Below are positions 1 through 10,200 of a DNA stretch of 18,116 bases, piece after piece (the stretch's first letter is position 1; every line of letters starts with the position of its first letter). The stretch covers positions 1-18,116 of the forward strand of contig CAVHIG010000042.1 in assembly GCA_963636105.1 (NCBI GenBank), read 5' to 3'. The DNA is from CAVHIG01 sp963636105. Its GTDB lineage: Bacteria; Bacillota; Clostridia; Peptostreptococcales; Anaerovoracaceae. The translations under genes were made by a program, and so were the position numbers. The notes below the pieces were generated by a model that saw only the letters and a program-made list of their open reading frames with translations, was not told where the DNA came from and ran no database searches.

Positions 1-700
1 TCAAGTTGTTATACTTGCTCATATCATTGAGATAGCTTGCAAGTATCGTATCCTGTATATGGCGGATAAGAATATAATCCCTCGTTTCGGCATACTGCAT
101 CACGCACTCCGGCATACCGCCGACCACAAGATACTGACGGTAAAGCCGCATTGCGGCATCGTGCAAAGCCGACGGCAGCGGTGTATCGGTTTGAAAGGAC
201 TTTTTAATCTGCTCTACTAAAGCGTCCTCACCGAGAGCCAACATAAATTCCTCCATATCCATAGGATAAAGCGTTTTCATATCGACCTTTCCTACGGGAA
301 AAGAGAATTTTGCTCTGCCCACCGCAACACCGAGCAAACTGCCGGCAACAATGATGTGATAATCCGGAGCATCCTCACAAAAGTATTTGAGTGATGTCAA
401 TGCCCTTTCGCAAAGCTGCACCTCGTCAAAGACTATCAGCGTTTTTTCTTTTATGATAGTCTGACCTGCGATATGTGATAAAATCGGCAGCAAATAATCG
501 GGGCTGATGTTTTCCTCAAAGGTTTCATTTAGCTTTGGATTGGTTTCAAAGTTGAAGTATGCCACATTTTCGTAATGTGTACGCCCAAATTCCAGAATGG
601 AATAGGTCTTTCCGACCTGTCTTGCGCCCTGTAAAATAAGGGGCTTGCGGTGTTTGTTTTCTTTCCACGCTTCCAGAAATCTCATAATCTTTCTATACAT
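1..700 (-). CDS. AAA ATPase with DUF4143-type architecture, 5' part only
   Basis: The reading frame starts at the ATG complementary to 698-700 and runs off the left edge after 233 codons without a stop. An AAGGAGG-like ribosome site lies about 8 nt upstream. Near residue 20 there is a Walker A motif (GARQVGKT) in the context LILQGARQVGKT. A Walker B-like segment (LIVFDEVQ) follows near residue 90, then a sensor-like IIVAGSLLGVA. The order and wording match the ATP-binding proteins with an N-terminal AAA domain and a C-terminal DUF4143 domain that are widespread in Bacteroidota and Clostridia. The DUF4143 part lies mostly outside the window. The family is cytoplasmic; its cellular role is poorly defined, and some members resemble mobile or toxin-associated ATPases. 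The gene is transcribed away from all other genes here and has its own promoter, so it is probably not part of the neighbouring loci. Confidence 0.9.
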   Translation of the reverse strand, partial: MYRKIMRFLEAWKENKHRKPLILQGARQVGKTYSILEFGRTHYENVAYFNFETNPKLNETFEENISPDYLLPILSHIAGQTIIKEKTLIVFDEVQLCERALTSLKYFCEDAPDYHIIVAGSLLGVAVGRAKFSFPVGKVDMKTLYPMDMEEFMLALGEDALVEQIKKSFQTDTPLPSALHDAAMRLYRQYLVVGGMPECVMQYAETRDYILIRHIQDTILASYLNDMSKYNNL

Positions 701-729
701 ATGCAGTCCTCCTTAAAGGTCCTGAGCAT

Positions 730-758
730 AGTATAGCAAATATTCGTGTAAAAATCAA
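730..758 (-). promoter_or_regulatory. Promoter of the ATPase gene
   Basis: On the minus strand TTGATT (753-758, four of six matches to the -35 consensus) is followed after exactly 17 bp by TATACT (730-735, five of six matches to the -10). Transcription would start near 722-724, giving a short leader of about 22 nt that holds the ribosome site. The -35 lies inside one arm of the palindrome at 746-782, which suggests that a DNA-binding protein could occlude it. Confidence 0.65.
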
Positions 759-782
759 CGAAATTTCCTTTGATTTTTACAC
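746..782. repeat. Perfect 13-bp inverted repeat over the ATPase promoter
   Basis: Arm GTGTAAAAATCAA (746-758) and arm TTGATTTTTACAC (770-782) are exact reverse complements with an 11-nt spacer. The inner arm contains the ATPase -35 hexamer. Its position suits an operator; no T-run follows on either strand, so it is not an ordinary terminator. A role is inferred from position only. Confidence 0.75.
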
Positions 783-817
783 TAAATAACACGATTATTT
801 TTATCGCAAGACCAAAA

Positions 818-875
818 CTGCCCTCGGGACCATGTGTAAGTCATTTGGTTCCGAGGGCAGCTGTAGGCCGAGTCT
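818..875. repeat. Stem-loop repeat, copy R1
   Basis: A 14-bp stem (818-831 with 847-860) encloses a 15-nt loop starting ATGTGTAAGTC, followed by a tail CTGTAGGCCGAG. The stem has one G-T pair (828/850), which is G-U in plus-strand RNA but A-C in minus-strand RNA. The element ends immediately after the stop of the peptide gene (877). Read on the minus strand, the stem is followed by TTTTGG, so it could be a weak terminator for the peptide gene. Copies R2 and R3 lie at 1142-1246. Confidence 0.8.
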
Positions 876-876
876 A

Positions 877-1035
877 TTAAATTTTTTTCCTGATCTCTTC
901 GTCAAGCTCGTGTATCTTGATTCTCTGGATGTCCTCGAAAGGGTTTGCGCCGCCGCTTACCTTGTCGAGCGCGTCGAGGTCACATTCCTGAACTTCGTCA
1001 TTGCAAGTCTTCTTCAGATCTTTATCTTCTGCCAT
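877..1035 (-). CDS. Double-glycine leader peptide precursor (bacteriocin- or signal-like), 52 aa
   Basis: The frame starts at ATG (complement of 1033-1035) with AAAGGAG six nt upstream and stops at TAA (877-879). The acidic leader of about 29 residues ends in LDALDKVSGG, the classic hydrophobic-spaced double-glycine signal cleaved by C39-peptidase ABC exporters. The predicted released peptide is 23 residues: it opens with ANPFEDIQRIK and ends in DEEIRKKI, is highly charged, and has no cysteine. The two cysteines of the precursor (residues 11 and 18) are both in the leader, so a lanthionine or disulfide product is unlikely. Nothing in the window encodes the exporter or a modification enzyme. 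The product may be a secreted signal or an unmodified bacteriocin-like peptide; which one cannot be told. I recall similar NPF-starting short core peptides in gut Clostridia, but this needs a search. The gene lies 214 bp downstream of the giant SLH gene on the same strand, so read-through is possible. I found no convincing promoter of its own. Confidence 0.82.
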   Translation of the reverse strand: MAEDKDLKKTCNDEVQECDLDALDKVSGGANPFEDIQRIKIHELDEEIRKKI

Positions 1036-1058
1036 GTTATACTCCTTTCTGTTTTTGC

Positions 1059-1076
1059 GCCGGCCCGCAGGCCGGC
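1059..1076. repeat. GC-rich hairpin just upstream of the peptide gene
   Basis: GCCGGCC (1059-1065) and GGCCGGC (1070-1076) form a perfect 7-bp stem with a 4-nt loop. On the minus strand the hairpin ends 13 nt before the AAAGGAG site of the peptide gene. It could stabilise a processed transcript or affect translation. There is no T-run directly after it, so I do not call it a terminator. Confidence 0.6.
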
Positions 1077-1141
1077 TGTAGATGTAGTCCTAAGCTGCTG
1101 CAGGACCATTTATAATTTTTTCAACACTCAGCGAGGCGTAT

Positions 1142-1200
1142 GCTCCCCTCGGGACCATGTGTAAGTCGATTCGGTCCCGAGGGGAGCTGTAGCCGAGCCT
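1142..1200. repeat. Stem-loop repeat, copy R2
   Basis: A perfect 15-bp stem (1142-1156 with 1173-1187) encloses a 16-nt loop beginning ATGTGTAAGTC, followed by CTGTAGCCGAG. Compared with R1, one base pair is changed on both sides (820/858 G-C becomes 1145/1184 C-G), a compensatory change that favours a conserved fold. It lies between the giant gene and the peptide gene. Confidence 0.82.
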
Positions 1201-1246
1201 CCATGTGTAAGTCGTTTGGTTCCGAGGATAGGTGTAGGCCGAACAA
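1201..1246. repeat. Stem-loop repeat, copy R3 (left arm missing)
   Basis: Loop sequence (ATGTGTAAGTCGTTT), right arm (GGTTCCGAGGA) and tail (GTGTAGGCCGA) match R1 and R2, but the left arm is absent and R2 abuts directly. It is probably a deleted or recombined tandem copy. It begins four nt past the stop codon of the giant gene on the minus strand. Confidence 0.7.
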
Positions 1247-1249
1247 CTT

Positions 1250-4200
1250 CTATTTCTGAAACACGCTTACGTAATTCTTGATAATCTGAGCAATCTCGGC
1301 CCTTGTGATATTTGCCTTCGGAGCAAGTGTCTCTGCGGATCTGCCCTTTATCACACCTGCGCCATATGCCCATTTCATAGCCGTAAGAGCGTATGCCGAA
1401 ATGCTGCCCGCATCGCTGTATGCGCTTATGTCAGATTTCTCGGCCGCGCTTGTATCTATGCCCTTGTACTTCGCGTAGCGATAAAGCATCGCAACCATCT
1501 GCTCACGTGTCACATCATCATTCGGCGCAAACTCACGATCGCTGTAGCCTGTTACGATTCCGTTTTCCTCTGCCCAATTTACAGCATTCTCATAATAGCT
1601 GTCCTTTGTGATATCGTCAAACGAAGCCGCTACCTTTGCAGCTGTCTCGCCATCTATACGATTGAGTATAGTGGCCACCATAGCTCTTGTCGTCTCATCG
1701 GAAGGCGCAAAGTCTTCCTTGGATACGCCGTTCATGAGACCCTCATCGAGTACGTAGTGCACCGCGTCGTGATACCAGGCATTTACAGTCGCGTCCTCAT
1801 ACTTTGTAATCGGGCAAGTGCCGTCGTGCTTGCAATCCGTATATGACGCATTTCCGCCCTCACCCGGTGTAGGCTCTACCGGCACCTCGCCGTCCGTAGC
1901 ACCGTCTGTATTTCCGGAAGCATCTGTGCCGTCCGTCTTGTCTGATTCATCCTTGCTTGTGCTATCAGTCTTTCCGGAGCTTGAGTGACTTCCGCTGTGT
2001 CCGCTGGACTTATTTGTAACCGTAAGATCTACGCTCGCCTGTGTGCCATAAGGCAGAAGTGTCGCTGTCACCGTAGTAGCACCCTCGCCGACCGCCTTGA
2101 GCACGCCATTTTCTACCGTTGCCACACTTGTATCAGCTACCGTGTAGACAACATTTGCATTGCTCTTCAGGAAAGCTACACCCTCATATGTCGCCGCAAG
2201 AGTCTTTGTCGCGCCCACCTTGAGCGTAATGGCCTCTCCGCCATTGACAGTGAAGTTCAGAGGAGCTTCCTGCATTATATATACAGCATCGTCCGTATTG
2301 TCCGAGCTTGCGTATGCCACGCTCTCGCCGTCAGGCTCTACTATGTAAGCGTTTATCTGGTCGTAGCCGCAATACTTAAATACGCTCGAAGGTATCACGA
2401 CTGTTTCTGTAAAGGTCTCGCTCGTTGCGGGAGCCACGCCTGTCACACCTTGCTTTACAAGCAATGTGCTGTCCACGCCATACTTATCCTTTGCGTTTCC
2501 GTAAAGTGTAGCAAGGTGGATCTGAGCCGTAGTATCCTTCGCCGCATAATCATTACCATTATTTGTAACAGTATATGTGATATCGAAAGCATCGCCATTC
2601 TGCTTTGCGCTTACGATCTCAACCGCAAGGTCAGCCTTCTTTTCAAACGGCTCTGAGAAGAATTCCTGCTCAGGATAGTAGCCGCCTGCCATAGACTTAT
2701 TCTTTTCCTTTGTCACGCATACAAGCTGCATGCCCTCGTAATCCGCAGGCACTGTCATTTCAAAGGTAAAGGTTCTTCTTGTATTTACGAGGATAGTGTC
2801 GCTTATCTCCTCGCTGTGGACCTTAGCTATGCGCTTTCCGTCCTTGTAAGTCCATACTTCCACGCTTGCCCCGCGTACAGCAGTCAGACCCGCGTTTTCA
2901 AGTCCGATTCCGACCGTAATCGTATCACCCGCCATAGGTGTCTCGTCCGATACGAGTATCTTCGTAGCCTCAAGGGATCCGATAGGTTCAAGTCTTGCGG
3001 CCATGAGCGTTATCGGGCTTGTGTTGTACATCTCGCCTTCCACGTCCTGATCGTAGCCGTAGTTGTATTCTACAGTGTACTGGTTGTAGGCAAGTATGAG
3101 ATTGCCGTCTGCGTCGAGTGCCGCGGCAACTCCGTCGTTTGTCTTGCCGCTCGTGGTCAGCTGATAAGGCTTAGACCATCTCGCGTGAGTGATTGTAGCA
3201 TCCGCTGTGTCTTTTCTAGCGCCTTCTACTGTTTCATTGAGATCGCTCTCCTTGACCATCGCCGTAGCATAGATCTCTCTTGCGGCAGGCGTGTAGATAT
3301 CGGTGAGCTTCTCAATATCCCTGTCCTCGGTACGCGTCCATAATACGTAGAGATCGTCATTTGCGTCTGTGAATACCTGATATGTGCCTATGTTGTCCAT
3401 AGCACCATCATCCTCGTAGCCATAATTGTCCACTATATTCGCCTCTATATCATAGCCATCTGCAAAGGTGCCGTCCGGTTGTACTATATAGTAGGTTTCG
3501 GTAGTGGTTTTGCCGTCCGCCGTAATCTCAACTTCATACTTTGCCTTCAGAAGCTGGGATACATTTATATATTTCAATGTATCCGTGCCCTCAAGCCAGA
3601 AGAGATATGTATTTTCATCATTTCTTACAAACTGCGGCATGCTTTGAGCAAAGGCGTCATCTGTAAGTCTGATAGGTACATAGGTCTTGTGCTTTTCAAA
3701 GTTGTAGAACTGGATGTAGAGCTCCTTATCCTCAGTGGTATCGGAATCATAATCCATGTCTACCGTATAGGCGTAGGCGCCTATGCCATTGTAGCCGAGT
3801 GTCACCGTAAGGTCAGTGATTGCCGGGTCGTTTTGTCCGTCCTCATCCGCAAGTACAGATGGCAGGAAGCGCTGACCCTTCCATTTTGCAATGTAATCAG
3901 CCTCTACTTCTTTAGCTGTCTTATCCTTTGTAGCCTCAAAGGTCATTTCATTGTCATAGTAGTAATCTCTTGCCCAATCATTCTTGCTTGCGTCATAGAG
4001 CATGTACATAACTACAGTATATACATTTTTGCTGTAAGGGTTGATATAGTCAAGCACCTTATTCGTCATTTTTTGGTCTGTATATTCCTCGTAGCTTGCC
4101 TCCGCGTCAGTATCAGGCGCGCTCTTCAAATAGAGCACTACTCTGTCGCTCGATTTGCTGTCATATATGCCCTGCGGAGTGCTGTCGCAATACTCATCAT

Positions 4201-7200
4201 CCGTGAGCTGCTCTATATCACCAAACGCCAGAGTACTCTTATCAAAGAGCACCGTGTAGATCTCATAGCAAGACATGATTTTTGTAGGATCCTTGAGATC
4301 CTCTTCTGTCAAAGCCTTATATTTTACAGGATCCGCTGATGACCAGGATACCATGATGTAGTCTCCCGCGTCGCAAAGGTTTGGAGTTGTATCTCCCGTG
4401 CCGTCGCTTTGAATTACCTCCGGCAATGTAAATTTGCCTGTAGCGGAGTCGTAGACCGTATACTTGAGCACTGCCTGCTGCGAAGCGTCTCTTCTTGTGT
4501 CAGTGTCTATATATACCATGAGCATCTTGTTTCCGCCGAGGCTTATGAGCTTTGTAGAAGGCTGTGAATATGCGTTGCTTACAATCTCAGTCTCCTTGAC
4601 GAAGCCGTATGCGCCCTCAAGCGACGCGCCCTCGCCCGCGACCCACTCGGAGTCAGTGCGCTCCGGAATATAGAAGAGCTCCGACGTTTCCGCATCATCT
4701 GTAAGCCTTGCAAGGCCTGATACAGTATACATCGTAGATTTTACATAATCCACTACTCCGAGGATGTCATTATGGTAAGCAAAATCGCGAAGCAGTTTTG
4801 TCGAGTCTGCAATCTCTTCAGCCGTGCACTCGTGAGAATCTATTTTCTTTTCGAGAGCCGCTATCTTCAGCTTGCAAACTTCGATAGCGCCATAAAGCTT
4901 ACCGTCCTCGCCGTCTTCTATCAGATCATTTATGGCTTCATTTACGTAGTAAATTACATTATTTGCCATACGGACTTCCTTGAAATATCCGTAGTAGCCC
5001 TGAGCGCCCGGAAGTGCCCAGGAGAAGGAGCCGAGCGGAATGGACATTCCGAAGAAGTCTATGCTGCCGCTGAGTGTAAATGTAGAGAGAAGACCCCAGC
5101 TTTCGCCTACATTCGGATACCATTCTGCCATCTTGTTGCTGGCGCCGACCTCTACGCTGAGTGTCACTGTGCCTCTCACTCCGAGCGCGCCTATCATGCC
5201 TACTCCGGCATATCCTGATACGTATACCTTTGTCAGCCATTCGATATTGAAGGAGAGGTCGCCCATATCGCCGCTGCCCAGATAGTTGTCAAGCGTCTTT
5301 TTCGGATCGGCGCTTATTCCGAGGAAAATTGTCGCATTTACGCCGGCATTCAGGCCGAAATAGCAAGGCACGCAATAGATCATTGTCTGGACAAAGCTTG
5401 TGACACTTACACTTCCGCCGATGAACGCGCCGCCGCCCAGGAGGACGATGGAATGCGAATATTCTGTGGTGCCGTCATCCTTCGTTGTCTCGAGCTCCAT
5501 ATAACCGAAGTCGAGGTAGAGTCCGACCTGAAGAGCGACCTGTGCATAAGCGCCGGCCATCTTCATGTTTTTGAGCATCGTATGCGGTTTTGTTACATTT
5601 TTGACATCGTACTTTGTAACCTTTGCTTCAACGGTTTCATAGAAGCTCGACGCCATCGTTGCGTTTTGGTAAGGATTTACTACTTTTTCGAAATTCGAAG
5701 TACCTACCGAAATCCTTGCTCCGAGGAGAAGTCTTGTGCCGCCGTAAGGGAGCTGCTTTGTGAACATTACTATGGTCACCTGCACGTGCTTCGCGTCCGA
5801 AACGATGCCTTGAAGCGACGCGATGGAGCTACGGCTATCATCGTCATCATCGAGATCATCTTCATCCGCGAAGTCCTCAAGCATGGATCTCAAATCCTGC
5901 TGCTCACGCTTATTTACGGTAGCTACGACCTTCGCGATTACCGCGGCTACAAAGTTTATTTCGCCAAGGAACGGGAACTGTCCATAGCTGGCTCTCGTCT
6001 CGTCCTGCAGGTTTGCTCCGCTCATCATGCTCGCGGCATCGAGAGGAGGATCCATATTAAATTCCTGTGCCTCATACTCGTTGTCCGAAATTACGGAGTA
6101 TCCTGTGGATACAGGCTTGTATTGCATTGGGATGCCGTTGTCCGAATCGTCAGCGTCCGCGGTATCCACAAGCTTTTTGTCGGATATGATCTGCACGTAG
6201 AGCACATCGCCGTAGTTGTAATTTATACCATCTGTGCCTGCCTGGTCAGCGGCAAATTTATCAAATGTAAATGACCAGAGGCTTGTGCCTTCCGGGAGGT
6301 TTGCGCTCTGAGCATCCGTAGCCGCTGCCTTTGTAGCCGGGCACTGTCCGTGCACTGTATTTGTCTTCGGATCTATAAACAGGAAGTTTACTTCCGTAAC
6401 TTTTTCCGTATATGTAGTGCCGTTCAGCTCATATGAGTCGCCGTCGTGTACATAGGCCTGAAGTACTGTCTTCTTGCCATTCATCTCGAGTACGGCTGCT
6501 GTCGTCACGTAGAGCTTTTCCTGCGCCACATCTACGCCTGTCACATGCGCGCCCGAAAGCGAGTACTCAGATACGCTGATGTAATCGCTTGTAACAGGGA
6601 TAGCCACTGTAGTAGCTGCTGTGCCGTCAAGCTTATGATAATTTACAAGCTTTCCTTTTGTATCGGCAGCCGGGAGCGCAATCTCCTTGAGCTCCGTGCC
6701 TCCGTTGTAGGTAACGGCGTAGCGTACCTTTGTGCCGCCCTTGGCGTAGAAAGGATCTATGCTGAATTCGCCGGTTTCGCCCGTCAGCGCGCCCTGCATG
6801 GAGAGAGCCACGATGGCCTTGCTCGCATACATCGAAGTGTTTTCTACGGCGTTTCCTGTAGAAAGATTCATTACATTTGTAATGATTGTGCCGGAGAAGG
6901 TATAATCAGAATGTGTGCTCGCGTCTGTATCCGCGGAGAGTCTGATTACATTTTTGTCAGCACTTGGGTCTGCTATGATGTAGAATACATTTCCGGAATA
7001 TGTGTCGCTTGTCTTTTCGTCCTTCCAGAGCAGCGCCGTAGTGTCGTTCTTTGCATACGCGTAGAGCTGTATTATATCATTTGCCTTTACATCGCTATAT
7101 GCTGTATAGACATAATCGTCTCCGTCTTCTTCGCGGGTAGCTACTGCTGTCGCGAGGAAGCCCTTGCTTGTATCAAAGTATGCGAGCTCGCTCTTTGCCA

Positions 7201-10200
7201 CGCGCACCTTTACGGTATTTGCTACCTGATTGAAGGTAGGCTCGATTACGTTATATTTCTGGTCTATAAGGTAAGTGTATGTGTACGTGCCATCCTCTGT
7301 AGTATTGAGGTAGTTTTCCGTACCTGACTTTGTGATAGCTGTACCCTTGCTCTGAGCCTGGCTGTAGCTTATGCCGAGGGCAGTTGTATTTGGAGCTGTC
7401 ACTGTCGTGGATATATTGAGCTTGTCGCCGAGATGCTTTGTTACTTCCTGGGAAGTGCTGTAAACCATGCCATTTACTGTAAAGTAGCCGGAATCCGTGC
7501 TGTTTATCTGCACCGCAGCGTCTATATACTCAAATACCGGTCTGATTTTTATCGTGCCGCTGTAGCTGTTTTTCGTTGTCTTAGTCGAATCTCCGTCCCT
7601 TTCGGCATTTGTGCCTACAGTGACCTTCTCTGTGCTCCATGTAACGAAGTCATTCATCGCAAGAGCCTTGATTGTGTCGCTGTTTGCCTCGATTACGCAA
7701 GTACGAGTATTCGGGTCTACATTTGCGATTCTGTAGGTCTTTCCATCCGCTCTCACCGCGTCTATGCCGACAAGCTTTGCGTATTCTGTGCCTATCGCGG
7801 AAACGGCGAAGTTTTGTCCGCTCTTCACGGTGTAGCTCGTATCCGTCAGGTTGCTGTTTAAGATGACCTTCTGGTATTTCTGGGTCTCAGCATCCGTAGC
7901 ATTTTCAAAGGAAAGTCCGCTATAGGTCTTGCCGTCTGCTACATTTGTATATATAGTTTTCGGAGTCGCCGCGGCCTCGAGCTTGAAGGTGAAGCTTCTC
8001 TTTATGGCCTCTACACTCAATATGCGCATGGTTCTTCCGTGTGCCGAGGAGGTAAGCGTCATAGCAGTGACTGTGTCCGGAGCCTCCGCCGAGCCGTATA
8101 CCATATCTATGACCCATTCGTTGTATCTGTCTGTGTCATTATATATAGCATATGCGTCTCTCTGGCTGGTTCCTTTGTTTACCGCTGTGTCGTATTCAGT
8201 CGCGCCGCTGTTTTGCAGGCCTACGTTTTCAACACCCCAGCTTGGAGACTTGGATTCGAGGCTTGTAGTGACTCTGACACCGTCATAGAGGAAGCCGTCT
8301 TCGAGTTTGAACTTTCCGCCTGCCCATGTGTCATCGTCCTGACCTACACCCGAGCCTACAAAATATCCCATATCGGAATTGTACCAGGAATTTCCCAGGA
8401 GCTCGCCCTTGGAAAGATCGTAGCTTCCGCCGATGTAGCTGCTATCATATGCGACAGTGCCGCTGTTATCCAGCGCGCGGCTGTCGATTTTGTCCTTGGA
8501 GTCTTCAAGCTCCGCGACATCTGAGTCGGCATAGGAGGAGATAGTCACCTCCGCGCTCGCATTTACGATGCTGCAATCCACCGGATTTGAAATCTGTACG
8601 GTGAAGGTCTTTTCCTCTGTGCCATGTCCCACAGGTATCTCAACCGTTCTCTTTGAAATACCCATCGGGAAGTAGAGCTTTGCGCCCACACCCGAGAAAT
8701 CATTGCCCGCCTCAGCGGTGCCGTCTGTTGTGGTCATTGTGACGCAGAGCATTTTATTGACCGCGCCGCTTCTTGTAACTGTAACTTCTGCCTTGTCGCC
8801 CGTGACATAGATTTCGCTGTCCGCTATGCTGATATATGCTTCCTCAAGTGTATCACAGTCAGTGATCGTCACATATGAGGATCTTGTGCTTTCTTCTATC
8901 GCGAAATCATCGCTCGGATCTCTGAGCATGAGCTGCAGCACGCTGTCGCCCTCTGCCTTTGCCGAGTAGAGCGGTGTGATTACAAGGTATTTTGCGTCCT
9001 CGCCCGGCGCAAAGCTGAGCGTGTATTCTGTACCTATGAATTCATCTTCTATTGCGCCCGTCTCGCTGTCTTCATCTGCGCTGTCCGCCGCAAGTTGGGC
9101 TGTATCGCTGTCTTCGGAATCAGAATTGAGTGAGCTTCCCTGAATCAGCTCCTGTCTGTCGGATACAACGCCCGTGTACTCATTTCTCGCATCCTTGAGA
9201 GGATTTCCTGTGCCTGTGAGCTGGATTTTTGAGTCCACCTTTGTGTCTGGGTCGTCATCTGACTGCTGCAGAGCCTCATCTGAAGAATCGTCTGACTGCT
9301 GCAGAGCCTCATCCGAGGAATCGGAAGCTGTCTGGTTTTCCGCGGCTTCGCTGTTTTCATTTGAATCTTCTGCCGCAAGCTGAGCCCCACTTGAGGTATC
9401 CTTGGAGGCACTCAAGGAGTCCCCGGACTCACTCGAAGTGTCCTTGGAAAGCGCATCGCTTTTTAGCTTGCCTACGACGTTTCCGCCAGTATCGAGAACC
9501 TCAATAGCACCGCCATTTTCCTTTATGAGCTCATTCAGCTCTTCGTCTGTGATACCTGAGGATTCATATGTGGTGTCGGTGTTTTCCTTGATGAGGTCCA
9601 CCATGGAGACATCGCCGTACTCAGCTATGCCCTCCACATTTTCATTGTAAATCTCGGCCTTGTAATTGACGCCCTTATGTGATGTGACGTCTATGAGCTT
9701 CAATGTGATAGAAGCTTCCTGGCTGAGATCGCCTGTACGCTGTATAGGGATATACAGTTTTTGTGAACTTTGCTCGCTTATGGAGTAGCTGCCGCTTGCT
9801 ATAAAGAAGTAATTTCCATCTTTTACGGCATCTGGAACCGGGAGCGGTCTTGGGGAGCTGCCATCAGCTTCCGTCTGCTCAAGCTGTGTGAGAAGCTCGG
9901 AGAGATCAAGCTGTGAAAGATTGTCGCCTGCTCCGGCGCCCGCTACTGAGCCATCCACTGCGCCTGCGCCTTCTGCGGAGCCTGCGCCTTCAGTGTCTGT
10001 CCCTTGCGAGTCCTGATTGTCTGTGCCCGCGGCTTCTGTATCGTCTGAGCCCTGCTCATCGCCGGAATTTCCAAGCTGCTCTTCCGTCTGCACGCCTGCC
10101 GTATCGCCGGTTATGCCGGCTGCAGTGTCCGCAAATGCAAAGAGCGGGATTTCCAAAACCATGATGCAGGCCAAAAGCGCCGCAACGCACGTTCTTAGAG

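Noticed and set aside
1117..1127. TTGAAA followed by TATAAA-like bases as a promoter for the peptide gene
   Set aside because: The two elements nearly touch instead of being about 17 bp apart, and no better pair was found in 1036-1249.
832..1164. Plus-strand open frame of 110 codons
   Set aside because: It begins in the loop ATG of repeat R1 without a ribosome site and is opposite the well-supported peptide gene.
3479..4339. Long plus-strand open frame (286 codons) opposite the giant gene, and similar ones at 5453-6274 and 6446-7327
   Set aside because: They are rich in Cys, Arg, His and Ile in odd runs, lack ribosome sites and domain motifs, and lie opposite a continuous, domain-bearing minus-strand frame. 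They are mirror frames of the real gene.
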